Assembly (NCBI GenBank): GCA_031308135.1
Contig: JAHLJT010000631.1
Location: 158,448,921-158,512,920, forward strand
Length of the DNA: 64,000 nt
Source: Acheta domesticus
Taxonomy: Eukaryota; Arthropoda; Insecta; Orthoptera; Gryllidae
Direction of reading: 5' to 3'
The notes beneath the pieces were generated by a model, which saw only the letters and a list, made by a program, of their open reading frames with translations, searched no databases and was not told the origin of the DNA. Below, piece by piece: positions 10,810 to 22,545 of the stretch. A program made the position numbers and the translations under genes. Numbering within the stretch: the stretch's first letter is position 1; every line of letters begins with the position of its first letter.

Positions 10810-11700
10810 ATATTCTTGTACAGAGCTTGTTACAGTTATATAGGGTTGTGAGTCCGGAGCAGAAGTTACGTGAACCAGAAAGTCCTAATTTTGAGTCCCC
10901 GAAAGCAGCAAATGCTTTATCCATCTTAATAGGCTTTTTCAAGACAGCTGATTGGGTGTAAATCTTCGAGGCCAGATCTTCTACTGCATTTATAAAGTGG
11001 ATTACCTTCATCAGTTCCAAGAGTCAAATCTACCTATAGACCGGAAAAAACAATAGGATAACGGTCTCATGTGATTTTCCTTTCATTTACCTGAACTCTA
11101 ATCCTTCATTAGATCCGAGAATTAAGCAGAACCCCACCCCAACCTTACCTATATTGGATAAAAGTATCCGACAGTAATCAAGGGTTGTAGCGCAATGTAA
11201 ATGTCTTTTTTCTTATTGTGACTGCACTTTAATTCTATTATTATATATTCGCTTGAATCGTCTTTTATTGTCTAATTTTAAAAGTTTTGTATGTAAAAGA
11301 CATACTAGTTGGAAAAAGCGAAACATTGAGGGTTCTTTTCATTCTGCAAAAATCCATAATTTCAATTCATGGCTCATACTTATATGATTATTTGTTTTGC
11401 ACTTTTCAGATTATGTGTTCCAATTCGGATGATGTGATTGAAGTTTCTGTACAATTTGTAGTTTAAAAAGTTAATATGAAGCTTTAGATTTGGAAAATTA
11501 TTCTACAAAAATAGAAAGTATACATTTACTTTCTCTCTTGAGAGACATGAAGAAAATAAAATGAACGAAAAAATAGTGTTATAGATAGTTGTGTAAGATT
11601 TATGATAGCGTTATTTTATGGAAACTTATATAGCAAGATCTGAACTCCATTTTCAAATCAGTTTCACATAGATTACGGAAATGTATTTTGCAATTTCCTT
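10810..11700. other. AT-rich spacer, nothing recognised
   Basis: No feature supportable apart from general AT-richness. Confidence 0.45.
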
Positions 11701-12243
11701 ACGCGCAGCAAAAAAGGCGTGACACGAACAATATCAATCTGACGAGGTTGGTCAGGGGGCCTTGAAAGCATTTCGCGAATGGCGGGCGAGGGCCGGCGGT
11801 GACGAAGCCACCTGTCGCGGAAGGTGCCCGCCGGGCACGCGGCGGTAGATCTCGCGTCGCAGGTGGCAGTGACATGCAAGGTGTGGCCGCGGCGACGGGA
11901 GCGCCCTGCGGCTGTCACGGCTGCCAAGGAGGGCTTTGGCGGCGCGCGCGCGGCTGAGCGGCGCGGCGGCGTGACCGTCCCCGTATATCAACGCGGCGGG
12001 GCGGCACCTCCCACCCCACCCCACCCCACGCCGCCCCTCCAGGCCCATCGCAGCAGGGGGAGGGGGCGCCGCCGCGGCGGCAGCAGTCACATAACTCACG
12101 GGCGCATCGGGCCGAAGACAGGCGGCTCGCGGGGGCGCGGGCGGTCGCAGGAGGGAGGGGGAGAGCGCCGCTGGGATTGGGTGCGCAGGGCGGCAGCGGT
12201 GGTGGTTGTTGCGTTGCGTAGTAGAGGAAGTGTAGCGCAATGA
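11701..12243. other. CpG island
   Basis: Dense GC/CpG sequence, G-rich on the plus strand after 12050, with a CCCACCCCACCCCACCCCAC tract at 12010-12029. Frames of 139 (plus) and 169 (minus) codons are open but overlap each other and show only biased composition. Probably a regulatory island or unannotated promoter rather than a gene. Confidence 0.5.
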
Positions 12244-12500
12244 GATATCTGGCAGAGACATAACTAATGTGGGAATTAATTTATTAAAAGAAGAAGAGGT
12301 GAAATTATAAGGATGGAGGAAAATACGTATTTCTAAGTTTAATTATACATAGTTTCTTCATTGAAGTAAATAATAGATATTCGATATATGGTGTGTCAAG
12401 AGAGTCTGACAATTGGAAAACTGTGGCACACAAAAAACCAGTCGCAAATAGATATTGATATTGTGTATTGCTATGAAAAAAAACAGTTCAGTTTAGTATT
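12244..12500. other. AT-rich spacer
   Basis: Short AT-rich gap between two islands. Nothing recognised. Confidence 0.4.
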
Positions 12501-13130
12501 AATGCATCAAGGACTGTAGCGAGATTTATGACGTACGCATCCGATATTTGATGGCGTACAGAGAGCGGATCTGTGTCCAACAGCGCAAGAGCAGCGTTAA
12601 TGAGCGTAAGAAACACCCAAGAGAAGCGGTTGCGGTTGTGTGCGGCGAAGTGGAGGGGCAGGTTGACCTGGTCTCGGTCTCCGGAACGCCGCGATGCGCG
12701 AGCGCGCACCCGCCCGCACGCCCGCAACGCAGGCCGCCACACAAATCATCTTCGCTCAGATTAGCTCCGTCGCACGACTCTTCCCTCGCCCCCCCCGCCC
12801 GTTGCTGTCTCCTGCGTAATAGACCGCCCTTAAGGACGATTAAGCAAGCCGAGCCCTCGGCGGGGTCATCGCCCTCGAGTGCGCCTGTCGACGCGCGAGC
12901 CGCGCCGATTCGATTACCCGCTCCTCCACGGTGAACACGCCTCTCCTTCGCCGTCTGCCTCCACTAGATAAAACCCTCCGACGAAATGACTCACAAGTTT
13001 AATGCGCGCCACTTGCGCTCTCTGTGCTATTTGGAATAATGTTATGGTTTGAGACAATGTTCTTTGTGCGCCATTGCGTGTTCTTTGTGTCGTCGGCGCC
13101 ATTGGTCCGAAGGGTTTAAATTTTACCAAT
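12501..13130. other. CpG island with mixed flanks
   Basis: GC-rich core at 12640-12930 rich in CGC and CCCGC. The flank at 12960-13110 is of intermediate GC and contains GGCGCCATTGG at about 13094-13104, a GCCATT string like a Pleiohomeotic half site. No coding signal beyond composition. Confidence 0.45.
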
Positions 13131-14155
13131 ATACAAAAGAGTTCTTGTGGCTTAAAGATTAATGAATGTATATTCAGTGTTTAATAGTCACTAGATTATT
13201 TTTAAATCGTGAATTATTTGCTGGTTGTCAGAATAAATCATACACATCACATCTTCTGTATAATTATCTAAAGCATTTAATTTGTCTTTGCATGAAACAA
13301 GTTAAAGAAACACTTGATTATATCTTTTTCGTTAAGTAGTTTAAAATTTAAACTTCTTTTTTGACTCCTGTTTTTCAATAAAGTACTTTTGAAAACAAAA
13401 TTATTTTATTTATTTCTAATATAATGATTTTCAATGTTTAAAATTGAGTTAGGGATTTGAATTCTTTAAAAAAATTAATAACAACTCTACTTAAAATAGT
13501 TAGACTTTTCCCCAATGCTCGATTTCACAGGGTTTCTTCTGAATAATTATACTCGTACATTATTAAACTATTTTAATGCCTCAACTTTTTTCGTGAATCT
13601 TAAATAAGTAGGAATAAATATGTGAAAATCTACCATAGATTTAAGTTGTACTTTTTTTCGGAATGAGTATATGATGTTTTTACAAAATACATAACCGAAA
13701 TGAGTAGTCGCTGTGCACTAAATCTCACTTTTCACAAATAGAGAGGTCCACTAACCGTTGTAACCCGTGGAGACCTCAATCACAACACGCAAGAGCTATT
13801 GACACATACTATTATCTTCTATGTCTCTCGCATACACGCTCTAATCATGATTTACAGTTTCCATGAATCATTTCAATCACTCAATCAGTTCTGTTTATTA
13901 GAGTGATATGTCTCTGACTACAAGTCTCATATACTTCATTATTGTGAAAAGTACAAGAGTGAAGTGTCGAAGAACGTGTCTATTTTGTTACATTTTCAAT
14001 GCTTGAAAGAATACTTTTTGAGAAATAGAAGTTTCTTGAACTAGATAGTTTGTATTCCTTTAAACTATATAATTGTGAAGTTCATGAGTTAGTTATTATT
14101 CTTTATCGGCAGTGATACTCGCGTGAAAATTCTGTTTCATCCCGTATAAAATAAA
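13131..14155. other. AT-rich spacer, nothing recognised
   Basis: Very AT-rich, with no open frame of 60 codons or more. No gene or repeat identified. Confidence 0.5.
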
Positions 14156-14158
14156 GTA

Positions 14159-14463
14159 GCTGTATGTATGTACTCGTATGTATTCGGCGCGACAGCTCGT
14201 GAACGGGCTCAGGTCTACCGGCGACGTCCCTGCATTGCGGCCATGGGTTAGAGGATACGTGTGGTTATCCCATCGTGTGGTGACATCCTCACGCCGTATT
14301 TAGGTCTTCTCAACCTGAGAAGTGAATTTTCTCATCGTCACATACAAACGTATAGTCGGACATTGCAAAGAAAACACACACTATAGTCTTGCCTCGACCA
14401 GGAATTAAACCCGGGGCCACATAGTGGAAAGCGAGCGCGCTGACCGCGAGGCCCAAACTAGCT
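14159..14463 (-). mobile_element. tRNA-derived SINE, copy S6
   Basis: Read on the minus strand, a tRNA-like head carries an A-box-like region at about 14437-14455 (TCGCGGTCAGCGCGC) and a B-box-like GGGTTTAATTCC at 14401-14412. A roughly 240-bp body and a tail of TACATACATACAG type at about 14160-14175 follow. The body shows only scattered similarity to S5 and none clear to S1-S4, so this looks like a separate SINE family. Confidence 0.65.
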
Positions 14464-15249
14464 GTAGGTTCTCAATTTTTATTCTTTTATCTAAATCTCT
14501 ACGAGGATATGGGTATTGCTAAATGGAATTTTCTCTTTATTTTCGTGTTTTGTGATCGATTTAAAAAAATATTTTTTTCTCGCTTTTCAAGTGAATATTC
14601 TACTAAAGCATCATTATAGCCACTAATAACAAAAGTTGAGAAACAAACCTGACTATGACTCTGCCATTACTTTCGCACCATGAGAAGTTATCTGAGTGGT
14701 ACGGAAGAGATACCAGTTTCATTATAATGTTACATGAAATATGTATAATTCAAAATGGTATTTACGACAGCTATATTACTTATTTTTATTTTAATTGTGA
14801 GGAATGATTGTTTTTTATTGTTTACGCACGGTAACGGTTTCGAATATTTCGTAAACAATCTATAAATCAGAAACTATTACAAGGGTTCAGAAAGTATTTA
14901 ATAATAATAAAAAGCATAAAAATGAAAGAGATACTCTTCACCTAAAAAAATATTTTGGAAGAAACCTACGCTTGGTTCCGTCGTTGATCCTCTAAAGGTG
15001 ACTGTTAAGGTACAAGGGAATCTGTACCATTTCGGACATTTTTTTACATTCTAGGATTTCTTGGCACAGAATGACGTTAATGTGCGGAAGGAGTGCTTGA
15101 CCACGTGTAACGTATGAAGGTTGGTTATTCACGTTGAACTCATCAAGTTTGTTTCCATCGCCTGTGAGTATAATATTTACATTTTAAACATTTAATCGAT
15201 TACAAAGTCAAATTTTTGTTCAACGGAAAGAGAGATAAGTCATTTTGGA
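14464..15249. other. AT-rich spacer, nothing recognised
   Basis: No supportable feature. CGCCT|GTGAGTATAAT at about 15165 is donor-like but unsupported. Confidence 0.4.
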
Positions 15250-15500
15250 AATAAGCTCTTCAATTTTTTCCAGATTTCCAATGCAGAACCGGCTGAGTTG
15301 AACTCATCGCCGCTGCTTGGAGGCGACTTGAAGCAGCTGGCTGCTCTGATCGGTAGTTTTCCGTGTTTTCTCCAATCAATACCAGGGGAATGCCGGGGCA
15401 ATTCCCTAACAATGGGCCACATACCGTGCACCATCTTTCCTTCCTCTTTCTTGTACTAACCTTTACCCTTACCTACACAGCACTATCTCACATGACGGGA
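15250..15500 (+). mobile_element. SINE body fragment, copy S3
   Basis: Sequence such as CTGATCGGTAGTTTTCCGTG, then ATACCAGGGGAATGCCGG and GGGCCACATACCGTGC matches the S2 and S1 bodies. The tRNA-like head is missing or too diverged to see, and the 3' part is lost at about 15500, where S2 meets it in the opposite orientation. Confidence 0.7.
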
Positions 15501-16080
15501 GACAAATCGGTTGGTTGGTTGATTGTTAGTGATTCCGGACGAGTCAACTACAAGTCACTACCCCGTAAGTGTGGTGCATGTTTTCCTCGGGAAGTGGGGT
15601 GATCTTCCCCCGCTGGATGGCGTGATCAAGCGCCGACCTACCGTCGGCTAGCGTGGTTTCTCTCAACCAGGTATCTCTCTCGCACCCGCGGGGCACCGCC
15701 CTTGCTGGGACACGTCGTAACATCCCGACCAGTCTCGCGGCATGTGTGGTAGTGTAGTACATGTTATTGTAAGTGGTGAAGACAGGACAAGGAAGAGGAA
15801 GGAAATATCGCGCACGGTCAGTGTCCCATTTGTTTGGGTATTGCTCCGGCATTTCATCTGGTATGGATTAGAGAAACCACGGCAAACTACCGATCAGGGC
15901 AGCAGGGCGCTAGAATTCTCCTCCAGACAGCGATTGAATTGGACCTACTAGCTGACAAGCTAGTGTCAAAAATCTTGCAATTAACGGTACTTGAACCTAG
16001 GACCTCCCAGCCAGACGAACTACAGTGCCATCAGTTGATGCGCTGGGCCACCTCTACCCGTGTGAGACGAGTCGGGATCA
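15500..16080 (-). mobile_element. tRNA-derived SINE, most complete copy, S2
   Basis: On the minus strand the head has an A box TGGCCCAGCGCATCAAC (about 16034-16050) and a B box AGGTTCAAGTACC (15986-15998). The body then contains CTGATCGGTAGTTTGCCGTG, a CTTCCTCTTCCTTGTCCTG block, CCTGGTTGAGAGAAACCACG and GCTAGCCGACGG. It ends in a CAATCAACCAACCAACCG-like tail near 15500. At about 580 bp this is long for a SINE. It is tail to tail with S3. Confidence 0.75.
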
Positions 16081-16084
16081 CGGA

Positions 16085-16600
16085 GTTGTTCCCCGCGGGG
16101 GCGGTGGGGAGGCACCTGGGCGGCGCGGCGCCGTAAGCCGGCCGCCCCGCGCGCGGCGTCGCCCGCCCGCGCGCACTCTGGGGCGCTTCACGGCGCGAGG
16201 CGGCGGCGCCTCTGTCGCTTAATGCCGCACATAAGAAGCGCGATGCGGGTTTAGGGGCTCGTAAAGCGAAGCAGGTGGGAGGAGTGGGTGCGCTCCTTGT
16301 CGCAACGGGGGCAACACAGAGCCGCTCCGAGGGGAGAGGGCGGGTGAGGGAGGAGATGAAGCGAAACGGAAAGAAGGCAAGGAGAAGGCAGAAAGAAGAA
16401 AGGGGATAAAATGGAGTTGCAAAGGTCGAAGCGGAGTAATTACTGCAATGCAGATTGACGGGAAGTGGTTGAGCTTTGACACGAAGTGGCGAAGAAGAGA
16501 CGGTGAGGAAGAAGGAGAACCCTCTGAACGTGTAAATGCGAGAATCGTGGGACAGGGGTAAGTAGGTGGTAAGTAATGGACAAGAATGTAGGTGTCAAAA
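16085..16600. other. CpG island followed by purine-rich block
   Basis: GC-rich core 16085-16230, then a plus-strand purine-rich stretch (GAAGAAG, GGGAGAGGG, AGGAAGAAGGAG) to about 16600. Open frames on the minus strand here encode low-complexity Ser/Pro/Leu sequence and are taken as compositional. Confidence 0.5.
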
Positions 16601-17580
16601 AACTAAGTTGAAAAATGTTCACAAGAAAAGATCTAGAATACAAAAGGAACGGAAACAGCAGAGAATAAACTAATAATCCGTAAAAATTTGGAAATATTTT
16701 AGAGTTCTATACCAGAGAGGAAATTTACGAAATTACAACGTAGGAAAAGATGCAGAGTCCACGACATGCTATAAAAAGAGGAACACCAACAAATAATTCA
16801 ACAAGTCAACGGAGAAAGCGTGTAAAAATTGTTGAAGGTACTCTGAGGATCGAGGATGACATCCCTGTGAAGGAGAAGCAGTTTGAACCCAAAGGTTCTT
16901 GGTAAACGTTGCTAAAACATGCGAGATGGAACTAGACATGGAGACGGTGATAATGAAGGAGTTTGAAGAATGATGGCTCCAGAGTTTTATGTGTGGCTTT
17001 GCTAGAGGGTTGCAAAACTCTAGTACCGTGAGTACGTGCTGAATGCAACCCATACTGGTATCGTAATGCGATTCCTATTCTGTGCCGCAGGTTGTATAGC
17101 GTCAAAGCATTACCGGCATCTGCTGAGGTTACATCGTTTACCAGGGTGAAGCATGCGGAAGACATTTTTGAAGACGAAAAGTGCCGAAAGGCGTTTTACG
17201 CAGACATTACGAGTCTCATGAGTTCAAAATAGGTCTTTGAAATGTAATCTCGTGCAAATGGCAGCTGCAAAATGCGAAATGCGCTGTTTCGTATTTACTG
17301 ACTCATTATTGTACACTTCGTTGTCTCATCAACCCCCCAAAAAAGAGTGGCCATATTCGACTAATTTCACTCTTTGAGGAGAACTATTTGAAACATATTG
17401 TATGTGTAGTAATATTGCAAAATACATATATGGTAATGTGAATTATTTTAGAAAAAGTAGAACTATACTTTCTTGCAGTGTTATTGTTATAAATGCCTGG
17501 AACATTTCCTGTCCTCCGAAATCCAAATTACTTTTTATTTCGGAAACGGAACGCGGCGGAGGACTGTAAAAACAAGTTGC
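16601..17580. other. spacer of mixed composition, nothing recognised
   Basis: Purine-leaning at first, then AT-rich. Two minus-strand frames (94 and 77 codons) at 16769-17165 have no recognisable motif. No feature assigned. Confidence 0.4.
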
Positions 17581-17900
17581 TGTTAAAGCACTAGTGATGA
17601 CGAAGGGCTCATCGGGAGAACCCGCTACTCAGCACTGCGTCGTTTTACGGCCTCCTTCGCGAGGACACAGCGCGGGGCGGGCGGTCGCGGAGCGAAGTGA
17701 GGCCCGGGGAGTCCCCGCAGAGTTCTTCCAAACGGTGCGACTTGGCTCTCGAGGGACCAGCTCGTCGTCATCGCCCGGCCACACCCCTCCGCCCCCGCCC
17801 CTGCCGCTCCCCGCCTTCTCTGGCCACCCCCGTGCCCAGACCCATTCGTTGGCTCAGTCCCGCAGGACTGCCTTTTTCCGACATTTCCATTTCGATTGCT
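17581..17900. other. CpG island
   Basis: GC-rich island with CCGCCCCCGCCCCTGCCGC-like SP1/KLF-type runs at about 17789-17810. Open frames on both strands overlap and are compositional. Confidence 0.45.
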
Positions 17901-19195
17901 AGGCGTTGTTTTCCTAGAGGAATCAATACGCATTGCAACTGTTATCTGTAATTGTACTTTCTTATTCAAAGGAATCAGCACACCTCTGGGGATAAAACAT
18001 TCATAATAAGGACCTTAGAAGTTGACGTGCTTGAAAACATCAATCAATTACTAAGATTTTTGGAAGTCTTTTGAGTGGCTGTTTTCCACAATGAACCATT
18101 TTTTCAATACCTAAGTTACTGTTGCTGATGATTAATTTTATTAAAATTTCTCCATTGGTTCAACTTTTGATTTTTTAGTTCAGATGAAACTACGCGTTGC
18201 AACATTCTTCATTATCTTTTCATTTATCTAAATTTGTATACTTTTTTATTCTATTCTTTGAGTTGCACTCAAAGGTTTTCTTTACACTTTCGAAATCATT
18301 CACTTTCTTCTCATCTTTTATAGTACCTTTATCAACACCGACTTTTCCCGCTTTTCTTCTTGAATGTAATAATTAAGTGGCAACTTAATTATTCCAATTG
18401 GAATTGCAGCTACACATACCGTTATCTTGAATTTTCTTAGGAATCATTTCTCACAACATCAACTCCGTTCAAGAGTGGAGAGCTCGCATTGTACCTCGAT
18501 TGACTTTTCGGGCGCATCTTGCGAACGTAGTTCGAGAGCGGTGATGGGAACGCTAGTGGAATGGTGTGTAGTCTTGCGCTAAATGTTTCAGTATTTCATT
18601 AGTTTTTGCGTTAATTGTGCAAAAATGTTTAAAAAAAGAATTTTATGTGTTTTTTGTGAAATGCATTATGTGCTATTATTTTAATTTCATATATTCTCTT
18701 TTGTAAAATATCATTGTTAAGATACATTGTACATATGATTGTTAAGTGTTTGTTTATTTTAAATGTCAATGTATTATGATAAAGAATTCTTGTCCATTTT
18801 AATGGAATTCGCACTTAGAACGGAAATTCGTCAATTTCGTTTTCAACCAACTTTGACGCTGAAAGTGGTAAAAATAATGACAAAATTCTTAATTATAATC
18901 CTACAATTTGTTACGATAACCCAAGAAACCCTAATTTATCTGTGGTCGATTTTCTAGTAAATGTTAAAAATGCTTGCTTGTCTCCATTCCTTACGTCATC
19001 GTCACCATTTCCCTCGGAGCGCTTCCTTCTCCATCGCGAGCAGTCAGTCGAGATGGCATTTCAGTTGGCTTGCTCTAGATGACATTTCTAGGAAGCATAC
19101 ATCGACATTACGTCTAAGTATTGATCTGTGTTCATTAAGTTAATTATAAAGTAAAACAACATCTTATTTTGTTTTATTACCATTATGGTGATAGT
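17901..19195. other. AT-rich spacer with small hairpin
   Basis: No gene recognised. A short hairpin occurs at about 18369-18394 (AATAATTAAGT, four-base loop, complement). Bases 18480-18560 are of intermediate GC and unclassified. Confidence 0.4.
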
Positions 19196-19740
19196 CTCGT
19201 CTAAGCCATCATCACCAGTATTTTCTTTGTTTCTTCTTAGCCACCCTCTCTATCCGGCCTGTGCAATTACCCTTCAGTGTTCAACTCTTACCGACCTTCA
19301 GTCTTCCTTCAAACATTTTAGCTTGCTGTATTCCCATGGCAGGTAATTCCCAGACTTCATCGTTTCGACCTCCCCTTAAACATATTTATTTCCTTCATCT
19401 TCGTTCCTGTCTCCTCCATCGCCGTTCTTCCTTTTCCGATGACACAGTTCCATTCGGACCGCAACCCATTTTGCGGTTCCCATCCCCGTATCTGGTGCCC
19501 TTTCTGCGGAGTTCTTACTCACTGGCCGCCCTTGGCGTGCTTTGTAGGGCTTCTCTCTTTCCATCGCAGTCCAACGTCTCCGCTACTGCCTTTCTCTCAA
19601 GCCTTTCGCTATCACAGCCTCTGCTGCCACCTACTCACAACTGCCGCCTACTCATAACTGCCACAACCGCCCCCCTCCTTCTCAAACCTCTTCTGCCGCC
19701 GCTTCCTACGCTCCCGCCCCTGCCGCTTCCGTCGTGGCCA
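19196..19740. other. pyrimidine-rich block
   Basis: The plus strand is dominated by C and T (CTTCCTTTTCC, CCTCCATCGCC, CTCTCTTTCC) for over 500 bp, leading into the CpG island on its right. A 214-codon open frame (19261-19905) is Ser/Pro/Leu-rich low-complexity sequence with no domain, probably a product of the C/T bias. Confidence 0.5.
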
Positions 19741-20160
19741 CCGACGCCTTGTCCAACGCGTCACCTACCCCGTCGCCTCCACCGCCACCCCCACAGCCGT
19801 CGTCGCCAGACTCCGCGCCGCCCCCGCGACCGCCGCCGCCGCCTCCGCCGTCGAGCGGTGGCATTGGCGGGCGCATGTTTCGAGATTTTACGACGCGGCT
19901 ATTAAGCCATCAGCGTTTACAGCCGCGCCACCAAGTGGCATATCTCCTCCGTTGCCCTGGCCCTCCACATATCGGTCCGAGTGTATGTGCGCCGCCGCTT
20001 TACGACTTCTTTATGGGGTGTTGCATGGCATTTGACACTTTATTCCCTTATTTGTTCGCTGGTGGCGCTCCAGGCTGGTGGCGGCCGCGGTCCAAGTTCG
20101 ATGGTCTCCGGCGAGAAGTCGGTGTGGCTGTGACAGCGGCGGAGACGGAGTGTTGATTCA
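19741..20160. promoter_or_regulatory. GC island with Hox/Caudal-like and CTCF-like motifs, candidate cis-regulatory module
   Basis: After a CCG-repeat-like stretch (19780-19860) come GATTTTACGACGCGG (19884-19898), CTATTAAGCC, GCGCCACCAAGTGGCAT (19925-19941), CTTTACGACTTCTTTATGG (19998-20016) and GGTGGCGCTCCAGG (20061-20074). TTTACGAC and TTTATGG are recognised by posterior Hox/Caudal-type homeodomains; CCAcCAAGTGGC and GGTGGCGC resemble CTCF core sites. A 140-codon frame (19734-20156) spans it, with proline-rich then unremarkable sequence. An exon is possible but not favoured. Confidence 0.4.
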
Positions 20161-20635
20161 GGCGAGAGGTCGGCATCTGATGGGGGAATGAAGGCCAACT
20201 GCGAATGATTGCCGAAGAACACGTTTACGACCTTAGAAGAGCCTGTTACGATAATGTTCATGCCGGTAATGACACTGTTAAGTTGTACTATTTATACAAG
20301 GATGGAGATAAGAACTAATGAATTATTTAATAATGAGAAATAAAAGTGAAGATTTCTTTCGTTTGTTTCTGCAGTACTTTTATACTTCTCTAAAAATAAA
20401 TCTCTAATGTTAACAACCAGGTTCATGATGTATTCTTTCTGCTCTATTTAAAGATTTTAAAGGCGGACATGTTGCCTTACAAAAGAGACGTCCTTCCCAA
20501 AATATAATGTCATACCGAAGATCTTGCGGCAGTTTCCATTGAAACTAGTCTTCAGAGAGCTAAAAATGTGTGCTGGAAACATTGACCTTGAGAGTTGTCT
20601 CATTCAGATGTGCGATAAGTGAAATTACATAAAAT
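20161..20635. other. AT-rich spacer, nothing recognised
   Basis: No supportable feature; the left limit of the following repeat copy is uncertain and may lie here. Confidence 0.35.
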
Positions 20636-21140
20636 TAGTGGTGCTAATCAGCACGTACTTTCTCAAACATATTTTCACGCACAATTAAGCGAAAAGTACT
20701 CAAATTTTCGAAAAATTGTACATGATCTATCTTTAAGGAACAGATTTAATCAAGGGAAATGTACAGTACCCCTCAATTAAAATACTGATTTCAAAATCAA
20801 GTAGCCACAACATCAGTCAAATCGATGGTGGAATATAAGGTTTGGAGAAAGTCTGGTGAACGGTTTAGCCGCTAGCATTGTTCACAGACGGACAGAGAGA
20901 CGTTTTGCTGTCATCCGATTTTTCGGTATCAAGAACCCACAAAACATGGATTCTGGCTACATCTTGTATTAGAGGATTTTGTTTCTAAATATAGCAACTA
21001 GGTTCATCCACGTTTTCGTTACCAGAGCCCTGTAATAGATTTTCCGAAGCAAAACAGTAATAAGAGTAATAAGAGCAGGAAATTTGCCGGGTATTCGCGT
21101 AGCATTACATAACTTTCTCTGTATTGCGTAAACTGTAGCG
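20636..21140 (+). repeat. unclassified interspersed repeat R, copy A
   Basis: Matches copies B, C and D of this window. Landmarks are AGCGAAAAGTACTCAAATTT (20689-20708), a TATCTTTAAGGAACA block, GTTCACAGACGGACAGAGAG (20879-20898), CGTTTTGC, TTTTTCGGTATCAAGAACCC and GCATTACATAACTTTC near the right end. There is no coding potential and there are no obvious terminal repeats. The family could be part of a larger transposon or a non-autonomous element. Confidence 0.7.
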
Positions 21141-22180
21141 AGGAAGTAAAAATAAAAAATAAGGGGAAGCAGACGCCAGTAATGGACGACGACAGCCTTG
21201 CAGGTATTCCCAAGTTAGCAAGAGGAACATTTAAAGAAAGACCATTTCAAATCTGCCTCTTCATAAAAACATAAGCCGGATGATAATGACGAGAGCACTG
21301 GACTGGGCTGTTGACTGCGACTTTCTTTAAACATTATTTTATTGTTATTTTATGTAACTTCCTTCAGATACTTAATATCTAATTCCTTTTAACTAATTAC
21401 AGTCAATTCTGAACAAAAAGTATTTTCATCTCTCTCTGAATAATTAAATTTGTTTTCATTGAATACAGACAAAACTTTTATATTTTACTTTTTCGATGAC
21501 TTTTATATTCTTCCTCTTTTTACGTTCGTGATATCCCTTCTACCATACAAATATTTTTATTTAATGCTCGGTAAACGAACACGGTATTTTTTTCGCAATA
21601 TACTCAGTACTTTTGTTTGTAAAAGAATTACTCGCAAGCGAACTACTTAGTGTTTTCATACGTCTTTTACAATACTTCAATTTAGTGGAAATAAGGACTC
21701 TCTGATGGTAAAATATTGTCAATTTGGTGTTAATTGAAGAGAAGGTATAGATGGGTGTACTAGTTGAATAGTGTTAAAAAGGCGCTGGGTGTATTGTTTC
21801 TTTTATTATTGATGATAGTGAAATAATTTGACTTGTCGAACCTATAAAATTGTAAAGCTTTGTACCCACAATGTCCATAGTTTTTATTGCAGGCTATAGG
21901 AGTGTCCTAATTCAAAGTTAGCGCATTGGAGACCCCAACGTCCTTAATTAAAATGTACTAAATATTGTAACTCTGGTACACAACCGATACTTTATGCAGA
22001 GTATTGGAAACTAACACACCGACAATGCACGAACGAGCCTCCAGTAATACAAAAGCAGTATTATTGGAGGGCTAACACTAGTTTAAAATCGATCGTTTCT
22101 TGTGACAAACAACAAGACATAAAATAAACCTATATAATTTTATTGCCAATGCAAGCTAAATGAGCGTTGGAATAGATAGT
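21141..22180. other. AT-rich spacer with one hairpin
   Basis: No gene recognised. An imperfect hairpin lies at 22038-22070 (CCTCCAGTAATAC, loop AAAAGCA, GTATTATTGGAGG, one mismatch). Confidence 0.45.
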
Positions 22181-22545
22181 ACATCAAAGTACCCCTCTCC
22201 GACCCTCGGCTGCATTCCAAAAACCTCCCCACAAAGCTCGAACAGCGTCGAAACATACATATGCCAGCGACGCGAAATATGAGCCCCGGGCAGATCATGA
22301 ATATTTCCACATTGGGCGGCGCGCGCTCGATCAAAGGTCGCGCGTTGCCTGAGGCCTCGCTCGGGGCCTCTCCTTTGGCTCTGCCACGCCCGCCACGTCC
22401 CCGCCACCCCCGCCACCCCCGCCACCCCCGCCATCCCCGCCACCCCCGCCACCCCCGCCACCCCCGCCACCCCCGCCACGAAACGCAACTCCCCGCCACA
22501 ACCTCAGTCCGCGCCCGATTTGTGCCGGCGCCCGGGTTCAAAGTC
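22181..22545. other. GC-rich island with minisatellite core
   Basis: GC-rich block including CATATGCCAGCGACGCG and CGCGCTCGATCAAAGGTCGCG on the left and a 9-bp minisatellite on the right. The open frames here are translations of the minisatellite (for example repeated Gly-Trp-Arg on the minus strand) and are not genes. Confidence 0.5.
22390..22480. repeat. minisatellite, 9-bp unit CGCCACCCC, about ten copies
   Basis: Near-perfect tandem array of CGCCACCCC, with one CCATCCCC variant near 22431-22438. The C-rich strand has i-motif potential and the complement has G-quadruplex potential. Confidence 0.9.

Noticed and set aside
19261..19905. 214-codon plus-strand open frame
   Set aside because: Open because of pyrimidine bias (Ser/Pro/Leu-rich); no recognisable domain.
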